A DNA stretch of 64,000 nucleotides from JANQMX01 sp965247175 (GCA_965247175.1 OZ252006.1:3534001-3598000), one strand, 5' to 3'; shown: positions 1 to 9,223, numbered from the stretch's first letter. Numbers and translations are program-made. The notes: a model not told the origin generated them from the letters alone.

Positions 1-573
1 GTCGGCCTTGCGCGGGTCGATCTCGATGGCCTGGCGCAGGGCGCGGGCCAGGCCTTTGTAGCTCGATTCGACGATATGATGGTTGTTGATGCCGTAGAGG
101 GTCTCGACGTGTAGGGTCAGGCCGGCGTTGAAGGCGAAGGCCTGGAACCACTCGCGGAACAGCTCGGTGTCCATCTCGCCCAGCTTGTCGCGGCTGAAGT
201 CCACCTTCCAGATCAGATAGGGCCGGTTGGAGATGTCGAGGGCCACCCGGGTCAGGGTCTCGTCCATGGGAATCAGCGCATCGCCATAGCGCACGATGCC
301 CTTGCGCTCGCCCAGCGCCTTGCTGACCGCCTGGCCCAGCGCGATGCCGCTATCCTCGGTCGTGTGGTGACCGTCGATATGCAGGTCTCCCTCGGCCTTC
401 AGCCGGATGTCGATCAGGCTGTGGCGAGAGAGCTGCGCCAGCATATGGTCGAGAAAGCCGAGGCCGGTCTCGATCTCGTAACGGCCTTCGCCGTCGAGAT
501 CGACGGTCACTTCGATGCTGGTCTCGCTGGTCTTGCGCTCAAGCGTGGCTTTACGCGTGGAGGCGGGGCGCAT
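1..573 (-). CDS. hisB: Imidazoleglycerol-phosphate dehydratase, 3' end cut by window edge
   Basis: The reverse strand reads a continuous frame from ATG at 573 to the window edge (191 codons). HisB dehydrates imidazoleglycerol phosphate in histidine biosynthesis, using two Mn ions bound by histidines. The family signatures are visible: GLGFLDHMLAQLSRHSL near the N-terminus, then HIDGHHTTEDSG, and NNHHIVESSYKGLARALRQA near the end. HisB proteins are about 195 residues, so only a few C-terminal residues are missing. It is divergent from hslV with about 136 bp between starts. The his genes expected downstream lie outside the window. Confidence 0.96.
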   Translation of the reverse strand, partial: MRPASTRKATLERKTSETSIEVTVDLDGEGRYEIETGLGFLDHMLAQLSRHSLIDIRLKAEGDLHIDGHHTTEDSGIALGQAVSKALGERKGIVRYGDALIPMDETLTRVALDISNRPYLIWKVDFSRDKLGEMDTELFREWFQAFAFNAGLTLHVETLYGINNHHIVESSYKGLARALRQAIEIDPRKAD

Positions 574-709
574 AGGGCGCTTCCTTACGTCTAACACTGT
601 GAAAAGAGCCTGCCTTCTAGCAGCCGCATTCCCGAGACGCCAGATCCGGCGCGGGCGCCCGGCTTTCTTGCCGCTTGAACGCCCGCCGTGCCTGCGCCAT
701 CTCTGGCGG

Positions 710-1273
710 ATGGCAAACGAGCAGAGCTTACAGTGGCACGGCACCACGATCCTGGCGGTGCGCAAGAATGACCAGGTGGTGTTGGCCGGCGACGGCCAGG
801 TCAGCCTGGGCCAGACCGTGATCAAGTCCAACGCGCGCAAGGTGCGCCGCCTGGAGTCGAAAGGCAGCGAGGGCAGCGCCGTCATCGCCGGCTTCGCCGG
901 CGCCACGGCAGATGCCTTCACTTTGTTCGAGCGCCTGGAAAGCAAGCTTGAAAGCTATCCCGGCCAGTTGACCCGGGCCTGCGTCGAGCTGGCCAAGGAC
1001 TGGCGCACCGACCGTTACCTGCGCCGCTTGGAAGCCATGATGGCGGTGGCCGACAAGAAGGTCTCCCTGGTGCTGACCGGCACCGGCGACGTGCTCGAGC
1101 CGGAGGATGGCCTGATCGGCATCGGCTCGGGCGGGAACTACGCGCTGGCCGCGGCGCGGGCCTTGATCGACCGCGACGAGCTCAGCGCCGAGGAGATCGC
1201 CCGCAAGGCCATGGCCGTGGCCGCCGACATCTGCGTCTATACGAACGACTCGGTCGTGATCGAAAGTCTCTAG
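710..1273 (+). CDS. hslV: ATP-dependent protease subunit HslV (ClpQ)
   Basis: This encodes the peptidase subunit of the HslVU (ClpQY) cytosolic protease, a proteasome-like Ntn hydrolase. The protein has 187 residues when started at ATG 710; the open frame extends further upstream but that part has no family similarity. The sequence WHGTTILAVRK places the catalytic N-terminal threonine at residue 12, exposed after removal of a short propeptide. GDGQVSLG, GFAGATADAFTLFERLE and GSGGNYALAAARAL are typical HslV blocks. The stop codon lies 4 bp before hslU, so the two are surely co-translated. The Shine-Dalgarno is weak (GGCGG directly before the ATG). Confidence 0.97.
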   Translation: MANEQSLQWHGTTILAVRKNDQVVLAGDGQVSLGQTVIKSNARKVRRLESKGSEGSAVIAGFAGATADAFTLFERLESKLESYPGQLTRACVELAKDWRTDRYLRRLEAMMAVADKKVSLVLTGTGDVLEPEDGLIGIGSGGNYALAAARALIDRDELSAEEIARKAMAVAADICVYTNDSVVIESL

Positions 1274-1277
1274 AACC

Positions 1278-2654
1278 ATGAACGACAGCCCAATGGCAGC
1301 CGCCGTTGCCGCCAAACCGGAACCCTCTTCGAGCGCCTCGACCGCCTCGGCCTTCAGCCCGCGCGAGATCGTCTCCGAGCTCGACCGCTACATCATCGCT
1401 CAGCAGGACGCCAAGCGCGCGGTGGCCATCGCCCTGCGCAACCGCTGGCGGCGGCAGCAGCTCGCCGAAGACCTGCGCGACGAGGTCCTGCCCAAGAACA
1501 TCTTGATGATCGGGCCGACCGGTGTGGGCAAGACCGAGATCGCCCGCCGCCTGGCCAAGCTGGCCCAGGCGCCCTTCATCAAGATCGAGGCGACCAAGTT
1601 CACCGAGGTCGGCTACGTCGGCCGCGACGTGGAGTCCATCGTCCGCGATCTGCTCGAGGTCTCCATCCACATGACCCGCGAGCGCCTGCGCAAGGAGGTC
1701 ATGGCCCAGGCCGAGCTCAACGCCGAGGACCGGCTGCTCGAGGCCCTGGTCGGCGCCACCGCCAGCGCCGAGACCAAGGAGAAGTTCCGCCGCCTGCTGC
1801 GCAGCGGCCAGCTCGCCGACCGCGAGGTCGAGCTGGAGGTGGCCGACACCGGCGCCGGCGGCATGCCGACCTTCGACATTCCCGGCATGCCGGGTGCCCA
1901 GATGGGCATGCTGAACCTCAACGACATGCTCGGCAAAGCCTTCGGCCAGCGCACCAAGAAGCGGCGCATGACGGTCGCTCAGTCCTACGAGGTGCTGATG
2001 GCCGAGGAGAGCGACAAGCTGCTCGACCAGGAGCAGGTGGTGGCGCAGAGCATCACCGCCGTGGAGCAGAACGGCATCGTCTTCCTCGACGAGATCGACA
2101 AGATCACCGCGCGCAGCGAACGCATGGGCGCCGATGTGTCCCGCGAGGGCGTGCAGCGCGATCTCCTGCCGCTGATCGAGGGCACCACGGTGGCGACCAA
2201 GCACGGACAGGTGCAGACCGACCACATTCTCTTCATCGCCTCCGGCGCCTTCCACGTGGCCAAGCCGGCCGACATGCTGCCGGAGCTGCAGGGCCGCCTG
2301 CCCATCCGGGTCGAGTTGCAGGCGTTGAGCCGCGGCGACTTCAAGCGCATCCTGACCGAGCCGGAGAACTCCCTCATCCGCCAGTACAAGGCCCTGATGG
2401 CGACGGAGGAGCTCGACCTGGTCTTCACCGAAGACGCGATCGACGCCCTGGCCGACCTGGCGGCGGAGATCAACGCCAGCGTCGAGAACATCGGCGCCCG
2501 GCGGCTGCATACGGTGATGGAGAAGCTCTTGGAGGAGATCTCCTTCACCGCCAGCGACCGCAGCGGCGAGACCGTCACGATCGATGCCGCCATGGTGCAG
2601 GAGCAGGTCGGCGAACTGGCCAAGAACGCCGATCTCAGCAAGTTTATCTTGTAG
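1278..2654 (+). CDS. hslU: ATP-dependent protease ATPase subunit HslU (ClpY)
   Basis: This is the AAA+ unfoldase that feeds substrates to HslV; 458 residues. Conserved FSPREIVSELDRYIIAQ begins only at about residue 26, so the protein carries an N-terminal Ala/Ser/Pro-rich extension of about 25 residues, or the true start is later. Walker A GPTGVGKT is at residues 79-86 and Walker B FLDEID at about 269-274. The extreme C-terminus, DLSKFIL, is the tail that inserts into HslV pockets in characterised complexes. It follows hslV by 4 bp. Confidence 0.97.
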   Translation: MNDSPMAAAVAAKPEPSSSASTASAFSPREIVSELDRYIIAQQDAKRAVAIALRNRWRRQQLAEDLRDEVLPKNILMIGPTGVGKTEIARRLAKLAQAPFIKIEATKFTEVGYVGRDVESIVRDLLEVSIHMTRERLRKEVMAQAELNAEDRLLEALVGATASAETKEKFRRLLRSGQLADREVELEVADTGAGGMPTFDIPGMPGAQMGMLNLNDMLGKAFGQRTKKRRMTVAQSYEVLMAEESDKLLDQEQVVAQSITAVEQNGIVFLDEIDKITARSERMGADVSREGVQRDLLPLIEGTTVATKHGQVQTDHILFIASGAFHVAKPADMLPELQGRLPIRVELQALSRGDFKRILTEPENSLIRQYKALMATEELDLVFTEDAIDALADLAAEINASVENIGARRLHTVMEKLLEEISFTASDRSGETVTIDAAMVQEQVGELAKNADLSKFIL

Positions 2655-2892
2655 GGGTTTTTGGCGCGCTTGTGTTGTTGGCGCGCCGGCGCCGAAGGCA
2701 CCGAGGCGATCCAACCGCCCCTGTCTACACAATTTCGTTAACGGCTTGAACAGACAGGGAACCCGGGCGTTTCGAACTGTGAAGAATCTCTCAGTCACTT
2801 AATCAGATCACTAGGTTTTTCGGCAAAGCTGTGCTATAGAGACCATGCAAGGGTGATGTGTATCGTCTAACGACGAACGATTTTGGGGTTTC
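2655..2892. other. Intergenic region with a degenerate GGCGCGCC/GGCGCC repeat remnant
   Basis: No gene is supported here. Just after hslU there are GGCGCGC, GGCGCGCC and GGCGCCGAAGGC tracts within about 45 bp. These match the flanking parts of the dispersed palindrome family described elsewhere in this window, but the palindrome itself is absent. The remaining part presumably holds the promoter for the gene at 2893; no convincing -35/-10 pair was picked out. Confidence 0.4.
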
Positions 2893-3573
2893 ATGAGCAA
2901 CATCGACGATAACGCCGCTGAGCCGGGCGGGGGCTCTGCGCAATCGGAACACCGCACAGGTCCCGAGATCGATCTCGGGCGCCGGCGTTTCGCTTGGCTG
3001 ACCGTCGGAACGGCCACCACGGCCACTCTCATGTCGCGCAGCGCGCTGGCCGGCGGCAGCATGGAGTGCGGCGGCTCTTGGAACCACAGTGCCATGCATT
3101 CCATGATGCAGGGCAAGAACTGGACGTGTGATGGCCTGTCGCACACCTATTGGCGCAAAAGCGCCAACTTCGACAACTGGCCGAGTGAGTTTCGCAGAAC
3201 GGACAATTTCAAGAACGTCTGCACCGCCGCGCCTGCCTTCGACGACCGGCTGATCCGGGTGTTGCGCAAGCGGGCGACGCCTATCCGGCCGGTGCATTGG
3301 GACCCCTTCCTGCATCAAATCGATGCCACGGCGCTGAGCAACTACGACAAAGCGCTGATGAACTGCGGCCGCGCCGCGGTCGCCAACATGCTCAATGCGG
3401 CGAAGTTCGACCCGAACTTTCCGCTGACCACCAGCGAGGTCGAGTTTGACTTCCGGGACGCTTGGTACGTGCCGGTGGCGCCCGCGACCTTCGAAGAGTG
3501 CCAGACCCAGGTCGACACCTGCACTCATCTGCTGAAGTCGGCGAGAAGCCGGTTCGAGTCGTACTACGGCTGA
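2893..3573 (+). CDS. Tat-signal-like, Cys-rich protein of unknown function next to HPr-rel-A genes
   Basis: The 226-residue product begins with an acidic and polar N-terminus, then GRRRFAWLTVG followed by a small, weakly hydrophobic stretch ending near SRSALAGG. This looks like a twin-arginine export signal (about residues 29-55). The mature part has six cysteines (in ECGG, WTCDG, NVCTA, MNCGRA, EECQ and DTCTH) and many aromatic residues; I recognise no domain. The stop codon is only 4 bp before the PqqD-like gene, so it heads a four-gene unit with the PqqD-like protein, HprK-like kinase and nucleotidyltransferase. It could be the exported substrate of that system, but this is inference from position only. 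ATG 2893 is the natural start. Confidence 0.7.
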   Translation: MSNIDDNAAEPGGGSAQSEHRTGPEIDLGRRRFAWLTVGTATTATLMSRSALAGGSMECGGSWNHSAMHSMMQGKNWTCDGLSHTYWRKSANFDNWPSEFRRTDNFKNVCTAAPAFDDRLIRVLRKRATPIRPVHWDPFLHQIDATALSNYDKALMNCGRAAVANMLNAAKFDPNFPLTTSEVEFDFRDAWYVPVAPATFEECQTQVDTCTHLLKSARSRFESYYG

Positions 3574-3577
3574 GGCC

Positions 3578-3868
3578 TTGCGTCCGGACGGTCTGCCGAT
3601 AGAAGGCTATCGCGACCATCCCGTCATCGAAGATTGCGACGTATATCGCAGCGGCGGCGAAAGCGCGGCGCTGGTCTATCTCTGCGATAGCGGCCATACG
3701 CATTTCCTAGCCCCCGAAGATCTTGAGCTACTTCAGCGCATGGCCCGCAGCGGGCAGCCTGAAGGGGATGAGGATCGCTTGAGTCATCTCTGTCGCATGG
3801 GCCTGGTTCGCAAAGACGCTCTCCCAGAGGCCGGCCCTGACGTGGACGAGGACGACGAGGCCGAGTAA
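3578..3868 (+). CDS. PqqD-like protein of the HPr-rel-A system
   Basis: This is a 96-residue acidic protein. Its layout resembles PqqD-type peptide-binding chaperones: a short N-terminus, VYLCDSGHTHFLAPEDLELLQRM in the middle, a helix with LCRMGLV, and an acidic tail. Its position directly before an HprK-like kinase and a nucleotidyltransferase matches the small PqqD-related member of the HPr-rel-A system. The best start is TTG 3578, 4 bp after the preceding stop with GAGG just upstream; no ATG gives a better fit. PqqD proteins generally present a substrate peptide to a modifying enzyme. That role is family-based inference here. Confidence 0.72.
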   Translation: MRPDGLPIEGYRDHPVIEDCDVYRSGGESAALVYLCDSGHTHFLAPEDLELLQRMARSGQPEGDEDRLSHLCRMGLVRKDALPEAGPDVDEDDEAE

Positions 3869-3970
3869 CCTCGCCGCACGTGCCCTCTGAAGCCTCCCGT
3901 TAACCAAGGCCTTAGCCGACTTGAGGCAGACTTCCGGCATCTCGCGGCCAACCGGCAACACGGACGTCCC

Positions 3971-4915
3971 ATGGATCTTCTCGGCAGCCTTGCCCCCGGC
4001 CGTCTCAGGACCGCGTTGGCCGCCGGTGAGCTTGCCGTCGAGGTCGGTCCCTTTCGCCCGCGCATCCGCTCCAACATCCCCGCGCTAAGCCAGCATCTGC
4101 TGAAGTACTACGCGGACTATCCGCTGGTGCCGGCGGACGAGATGGCCGACTTCCAGCTCACCCTCTCGGCCTCCGGCGGCTTGCGCCGCTGGTACCGGCG
4201 GCAGGTCCGCTTTCGCTATCAGTCCTACGAGCCCTTCAGCCCCTTGCCGCTCGAGCAGGCCAAGCACGCCTTCGAGTGGGGCTTCAACTGGGCCATCGGC
4301 GCCCAGGCCACCCGCTTCCTCATGCTGCACGCCGCGACCGTCGAGCGGGACGGGCAGGCCATCTTGCTGCCGGCCTATTCCGGCTCCGGCAAGAGCACGC
4401 TCTGCGCCGCCCTGGTCCACAACGGCTGGCGTTTGCTGTCCGACGAGTTCGCGCTGATCTCGCTCGACGGGCGGGCGCTCTACGGCCTCGGCCGGCCGAT
4501 CAGCCTGAAGAACGAATCCATCGGCATCGTCCGGCGCCACTTTCCGGCGGCCGAGATCGCCGAGGTGGTCGCCGGCACCCGCAAGGGCACCGTCGGCCTG
4601 CTGACCCCGCCTGAGGGCAGCGCCCTGATCGGCAAGCCGGCCGTGCCGCGTTGGATCCTGGCGCCGCGCTTCGAGCCCGACGCCGAGCCGCAGGCCCTGC
4701 GGGTCGAGCGGTCCAAGATGGCCTTTTACCTGAGCGGTCAGGCCTTCAACTACCATGTGCTGGGCCGGCAGGGCTTCGAGGCGCTCTGCGGCCTGGTCGA
4801 AGCCTGCGACTGTCTGGCCCTGGGTTACGCCTCCCTGGAGCAGGCTTTGGCACTGGTCGAGGAGGCGACCGCGGAGCGCCCGCGCACGGCGCAAAGTGCG
4901 GCCGGAGGCGCATAG
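3971..4915 (+). CDS. HprK-related kinase A
   Basis: The 314-residue protein carries an HPr-kinase-like nucleotide-binding core. FLMLHAATVERDGQAILL leads into the P-loop YSGSGKST at residues 136-143, followed by LLSDEFALI at about 155-163 (Walker B-like acidic pair), as in HprK/P. It lacks the N-terminal domain and overall length of classical HPr kinase/phosphorylase. This fits the HprK-related kinase A family, whose substrate is unknown. It lies about 100 bp after the PqqD-like gene and 4 bp before the nucleotidyltransferase gene. ATG 3971 is the only sensible start; its ribosome binding site is poor. Confidence 0.85.
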   Translation: MDLLGSLAPGRLRTALAAGELAVEVGPFRPRIRSNIPALSQHLLKYYADYPLVPADEMADFQLTLSASGGLRRWYRRQVRFRYQSYEPFSPLPLEQAKHAFEWGFNWAIGAQATRFLMLHAATVERDGQAILLPAYSGSGKSTLCAALVHNGWRLLSDEFALISLDGRALYGLGRPISLKNESIGIVRRHFPAAEIAEVVAGTRKGTVGLLTPPEGSALIGKPAVPRWILAPRFEPDAEPQALRVERSKMAFYLSGQAFNYHVLGRQGFEALCGLVEACDCLALGYASLEQALALVEEATAERPRTAQSAAGGA

Positions 4916-4919
4916 GGCG

Positions 4920-6023
4920 ATGACGGACAGCATGCTGATCAAGGCGCTGCGCGACCCGACTTGTCTCGCCGGGGCCGGCGCCCGCGACTGGGAGCGGCTG
5001 ATTTTCGAGGCCGGCGCCTGCGAGCTGACCCCGCGTGTGGCGGCGCAGATCGAGGCGGCGGGCTTGGCAGAGGCGGTGCCCGAGCGGGCGCGCTACCACC
5101 TGGACCTCGCCCAGCTGCTCGCCGACCGCCAGCATCAGGCGGTGACAACGGAGCTGGCGGCGCTGACCCAGGCGCTCGCGGAGCACGACCTGCCTTTCCT
5201 GCTGCTCAAGGGCGGCGGCTACATCGTCGGCGGCTTCGCCGCGAGCCAGGGGCGCACCCTGTCGGACATCGACATCCTGGTGCGCAAGGAGGACATCCCG
5301 GCGGTGGAGGAGCGGCTGGAGGCGGCCGGCTGGATCTACGCCAAGCGCGACCCCTACGACCAAGAGTACTATCGGCGCTGGATGCACGAGCTTCCGCCGA
5401 TGATGCACATCGACCGGCACAGCGCCCTCGACGTGCACCACACCGTGACGCCGCCCACCTCGGCCATGGCGGTGGAGGGTGCACGCATCTTCGAGCGGGC
5501 CGTGTTCGGCGGGCAGACCGGCCATCCGCTGATCGGCCTACCCATGCCGGCCGACCTGGTGCTGCACAGCGCCGTGCATCTCTTCAACGACAGCGAGTTC
5601 GATGCCGGCCTGCGGGATCTCAGCGATCTCGACCTGCTGTTCCGGTCCTTCGGCCAAGAGGCGGACTTCTGGCCCGACCTGCTGGCGCGGGCCGAAGCGC
5701 TCGGCCTCGGCAGCAGCCTCACTTATGCGGTCAGCCTCTGCCGCGCCTACTTCGAAACGCCGATCCCGGAGGATGCCCTGGCCGGGGTCATGGCGCAGGC
5801 GCCGAGCCGCCTGGTGCGCGGGGTTCTTTCGGCGCTCTTCACAGCGGCGCTGAACCCGCCTGAGCCGGCCGGCGAGCCTTGGACGCGGGAGCCGGCCCTC
5901 TTCGCGCTCTACGTCCGCGGCCATGCGCTGCGCATGCCGCCCAGCCTCTTGCTGCCGCACCTATTGAAGCAGGCCCGCCGCCGTGCCCGCGGCGAGGAGG
6001 AGGGCGAGCCGCTGCCCGCCTGA
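4920..6023 (+). CDS. Nucleotidyltransferase family protein (NTP_transf_5-like)
   Basis: The product has 367 residues from ATG 4920 (a second in-frame ATG lies at 4932). The polymerase-beta-type nucleotidyltransferase signature is clear: LLLKGGGYIVGG (about 95-105) followed by GRTLSDIDILV with D116 and D118 as likely metal ligands. Such proteins are the fourth usual partner in HPr-rel-A clusters. The target of nucleotide transfer is unknown. The start follows the kinase stop by 4 bp, so coupling is likely. The rest of the protein is predicted mostly helical, with a basic C-terminus (KQARRRARGEEEG). Confidence 0.82.
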   Translation: MTDSMLIKALRDPTCLAGAGARDWERLIFEAGACELTPRVAAQIEAAGLAEAVPERARYHLDLAQLLADRQHQAVTTELAALTQALAEHDLPFLLLKGGGYIVGGFAASQGRTLSDIDILVRKEDIPAVEERLEAAGWIYAKRDPYDQEYYRRWMHELPPMMHIDRHSALDVHHTVTPPTSAMAVEGARIFERAVFGGQTGHPLIGLPMPADLVLHSAVHLFNDSEFDAGLRDLSDLDLLFRSFGQEADFWPDLLARAEALGLGSSLTYAVSLCRAYFETPIPEDALAGVMAQAPSRLVRGVLSALFTAALNPPEPAGEPWTREPALFALYVRGHALRMPPSLLLPHLLKQARRRARGEEEGEPLPA

Positions 6024-6145
6024 CGCGTTGCGTAACAGAGGCGGTCTCAGCGGGTGATCGCCATTGCCGGGCCGCCCCGCCGACCTTATGTTCCGCCAAA
6101 TGACGCCGTCTTTCGCGGCCCTCCAGACTTTCTTATCCGTCGAGC

Positions 6146-7951
6146 ATGAGCACCGATCTTTCCCACATCCGCAACTTTGCGATCATCGCCCACATCGATC
6201 ACGGCAAGTCGACCCTGGCCGACCGCATGATTCAGCTCTGCGGCGGGCTGACCGAGCGCGAGATGAAGGAGCAGGTGCTCGACTCCATGGAGTTGGAGCG
6301 CGAGCGCGGCATCACCATCAAGGCGCAGACCGTGCGCCTGGAATACAAGGCCAAGGACGGCGAGAGCTACGTCCTCAACCTGATCGACACGCCGGGCCAT
6401 GTGGACTTCTCCTACGAGGTCAGCCGCTCGCTCAAGGCCTGCGAAGGCTCGCTTCTGCTGGTGGACGCCAGCCAGGGGGTCGAAGCCCAGACCCTGGCCA
6501 ACGTCTATCTCGCGATCGACAACGACCACGAGATCGTCCCGGTCCTCAACAAGATCGACCTGCCGGCGGCCGAGCCGGAGCGCATCATGGAGCAGATCGA
6601 GGAGGTGGTCGGCATCGACGCCTCGGATGCGCTGCCTATCTCGGCCAAGACCGGTGAGGGTGTCACCGAGGTGCTGGAGGCCATCGTCGAGCGCCTGCCG
6701 CCGCCCAAGGGCGAGGCCGATGCGCCGCTCAAGGCGCTGCTGGTCGACTCCTGGTACGACTCCTACCTCGGCGTGGTGGTGCTGGTGCGCATCGTCGACG
6801 GCGAGCTCAGGTCCGGCATGAAGGTGCGCATGATGGGCACCGCCTCGGTCCATGACGTCACCGAGATCGGCGTCTTCTCGCCGCGCAAGACCAAGCTCGA
6901 CCGCCTCGGCCCCGGCGAGATCGGCTACCTGATCGCCAGCATCAAATCCATCGCCGACACCAAGGTGGGCGACACCATCACCGAAGAGAAGCGCCGCTGC
7001 GCCGAGCCGCTGGCCGGCTTCCAGCCCTCGGTGCCGGTGGTCTTCTGCGGCCTCTTTCCGGCCGATGCCGCCGAGTACGAGGAGCTGCGCGAGAGCCTCG
7101 GGCGTCTGGCGCTCAACGACAGCTCCTTCCTCTTCGAGCCGGAGGTATCGCCGGCGCTCGGCTTCGGTTTCCGCTGCGGCTTCCTCGGCCTGCTGCACCT
7201 GGAAATCGTCCAGGAGCGGCTGGAGCGCGAGTTCAACCTCGACCTCATCACCACCGCCCCCTCGGTGGTCTACCGGCTTTATCTGCGCAGCGGTGAGACG
7301 GTCGAGCTGCACAACCCCACCGACATGCCCGACCCGACCAAGATCGAGCGCATCGAGGAGCCTTGGATCAAGGCCACCATCCTGGTGCCCGACGACTATC
7401 TCGGTGCTGTGCTCAAGCTCTGCGAGGAGCGGCGCGGCGAGCAGGTCGAGCTGACCTATGCCGGCAGCCGCGCCATGGTGGTCTACAAGCTGCCGCTCAA
7501 CGAGGTGGTCTTCGACTTCTACGACCGGCTGAAGTCGGTCAGCCGCGGCTATGCCTCCTTCGACTATCAGCTCGAGGAGTACCGCGAGGGCGACCTGGTC
7601 AAGCTCTCCATCCTGGTCAATCAGGAGCCGGTGGACGCTCTCTCCCTGATCGTGCACCGCAGCCAGTCGGAGTCCCGCGGCCGCGTGCTCTGCACCAAGC
7701 TCAAGGAGCTTATCCCGCGCCAGCTCTTCAAGGTCGCCATCCAGGCCGCCATCGGCGGCAAGGTGATCGCGCGGGAGACCGTCAGCGCCATGCGCAAGGA
7801 CGTCACCGCCAAGTGCTACGGCGGCGACATCACCCGCAAGAAGAAGCTCCTGGAGAAGCAGAAGGCGGGTAAGAAGCGCATGCGCCAGGTCGGCAACGTG
7901 GAAATCCCGCAGTCCGCCTTCATCGCCGCCCTCAGGATGGGCGAGGACTAG
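6146..7951 (+). CDS. lepA: Elongation factor 4 (LepA GTPase)
   Basis: LepA is a ribosome-associated translational GTPase. The 601 residues match the usual length. The G domain has AHIDHGKS (15-22), the switch II DTPGHVDF and NKIDLPAAEPERI. FGFRCGFLGLLHLEIVQERL is the characteristic domain III/V block, and the LepA-specific C-terminal region GGDITRKKKLLEKQKAGKK is present. ATG 6146 starts MSTDLSHIRNFAIIAHIDHG, matching family N-termini. It converges on the next gene with a gap of only 6 bp and no obvious terminator between. Confidence 0.98.
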   Translation: MSTDLSHIRNFAIIAHIDHGKSTLADRMIQLCGGLTEREMKEQVLDSMELERERGITIKAQTVRLEYKAKDGESYVLNLIDTPGHVDFSYEVSRSLKACEGSLLLVDASQGVEAQTLANVYLAIDNDHEIVPVLNKIDLPAAEPERIMEQIEEVVGIDASDALPISAKTGEGVTEVLEAIVERLPPPKGEADAPLKALLVDSWYDSYLGVVVLVRIVDGELRSGMKVRMMGTASVHDVTEIGVFSPRKTKLDRLGPGEIGYLIASIKSIADTKVGDTITEEKRRCAEPLAGFQPSVPVVFCGLFPADAAEYEELRESLGRLALNDSSFLFEPEVSPALGFGFRCGFLGLLHLEIVQERLEREFNLDLITTAPSVVYRLYLRSGETVELHNPTDMPDPTKIERIEEPWIKATILVPDDYLGAVLKLCEERRGEQVELTYAGSRAMVVYKLPLNEVVFDFYDRLKSVSRGYASFDYQLEEYREGDLVKLSILVNQEPVDALSLIVHRSQSESRGRVLCTKLKELIPRQLFKVAIQAAIGGKVIARETVSAMRKDVTAKCYGGDITRKKKLLEKQKAGKKRMRQVGNVEIPQSAFIAALRMGED

Positions 7952-7957
7952 GGGCCG

Positions 7958-8998
7958 TTACTCTGCCGCGCTGGACCGTGCCTCAGGGTGCTCCTCGACG
8001 CCGAGGCGTGCGGCGGTGTCGCAGACTTCATCCCAGATGGCCTGGGGGATCTCCAGGCCGCTGGGCGGCACGGCGGCGGCCCGTTCGCGCTCCATCTCGC
8101 CGGGCAGCATGACGGCCTCGACGCCGTCCTGCGGCGGGCAGGCTTTCACGGACTCGAGGATGGCTTCGGCCGCGTGGGCGTAATCGGCCGGGGTCCGCAG
8201 CGAGGCAGCGCTCAGGACGAAGAGCATCCAGTTGAAGTCCTTGGGCGGGCCGAGCAGGGCGCCGCCGACCAGCTCGGCGATCAGGCCGAGGCCGGAGCCC
8301 TTGGGGCCGGCCGCCGGCAGCAGCGCGCCGCCCTGGTAGAAATCTTCCGGGCGTTGGCTCGGGCGGCCCTCGGCGTCGATGATCCAGCCGGGCGGCAAGG
8401 ACTCGCCGGTGGTGCGGTGCACGGCGAGCTTGCCCTGGGCGGCCACGGCAGTGGCGAAGTCGACGACGACTGGTCCGTAGCGTCCGCCCGGCATGGCGAA
8501 GGCATAGGGGTTGGTGCCCCAGATCGCCTTGGCGCCGCCGTGGGGCGCCACCTGGCGATAGCCGTTCAGCCCGCCACCGCCGCCGAACATGATCGCCATG
8601 AAACCGTGCTCCGCCGCCTGCTCGACATAGCGGCCGACCCGGCCGGTGTGGCCGCAATTGACCAGGCCGCAGACGGCAACCGTGGTGCCGCGCGCCTTCC
8701 GCAAGGCCACCTCAACCGCGCGCTGGGCCGCCGGAATTCCGAAGCCGCCGCCGCCGTTGACCTCGGCCCAGGCGCCGTCCTCGTGGGGCACGGTGACCCG
8801 CGCCTTCGGGTCGACGCCGCCGGCTTCGATCTGCTCGATATAGCGGGGAATGCGCGAGATGCCGTGGGAGGTGACGCCCTTGCGCTCGGAATCGACCAGG
8901 TGATCGGCGATCTGGCGGGCCGTTGCCACGGGCATTCCGGTGGCCGTCAGAATGGCCTCGCTAAAGCGCGAGAGATCGTCGAGGGGAACCTGGGGCAC
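7958..8998 (-). CDS. Ldh family (malate/L-lactate dehydrogenase type) oxidoreductase
   Basis: This NAD(P)-dependent 2-hydroxyacid oxidoreductase has 346 residues. Family motifs seen are SHGISRIPRYIEQIEAGG, LVNCGHTGRVGRYVEQA, WGTNPYAFAMP and the late GLGLIAELVGGALLG. I choose GTG 8998 because GGAGG (reverse strand, at 9005-9009) sits 6 nt upstream and conserved sequence begins right after. The longer frame up to 9166 encodes Arg-rich sequence unlike the family. The substrate cannot be told from sequence; malate, lactate, ureidoglycolate and other 2-hydroxyacids are all used by relatives. Confidence 0.9.
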   Translation of the reverse strand: MPQVPLDDLSRFSEAILTATGMPVATARQIADHLVDSERKGVTSHGISRIPRYIEQIEAGGVDPKARVTVPHEDGAWAEVNGGGGFGIPAAQRAVEVALRKARGTTVAVCGLVNCGHTGRVGRYVEQAAEHGFMAIMFGGGGGLNGYRQVAPHGGAKAIWGTNPYAFAMPGGRYGPVVVDFATAVAAQGKLAVHRTTGESLPPGWIIDAEGRPSQRPEDFYQGGALLPAAGPKGSGLGLIAELVGGALLGPPKDFNWMLFVLSAASLRTPADYAHAAEAILESVKACPPQDGVEAVMLPGEMERERAAAVPPSGLEIPQAIWDEVCDTAARLGVEEHPEARSSAAE

Positions 8999-9223
8999 GC
9001 ACGTCCTCCACTGTCGCGATATGCGCCGCGATATTGTTCTTCGCGTTCGCGCGGGCCGGGCCGCGCGGCGGCGGCGGCAGTCTTGCACGAAGGCCCTTTC
9101 CGCGGCTAGGGCGATATTATGGGCACCTTGGTCGTGGCGTTTTGCGCAACGAAACCCTCGGTGCAATGAAAAAGGCCGGCCCCGCCTGGGACCGGCCCTC
9201 TCGAACTCTCGCAGGCTGCAGGC

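Noticed and set aside
1182..2798. 538-codon open frame antisense to hslU
   Set aside because: It is a shadow of high GC codon bias in hslU; the predicted protein is low-complexity (Leu/Gly/Arg/His rich) with no family pattern, while the + strand encodes an unmistakable HslU.
6086..7657. 523-codon open frame antisense to lepA
   Set aside because: lepA is certain; the antisense product has no recognisable domain.
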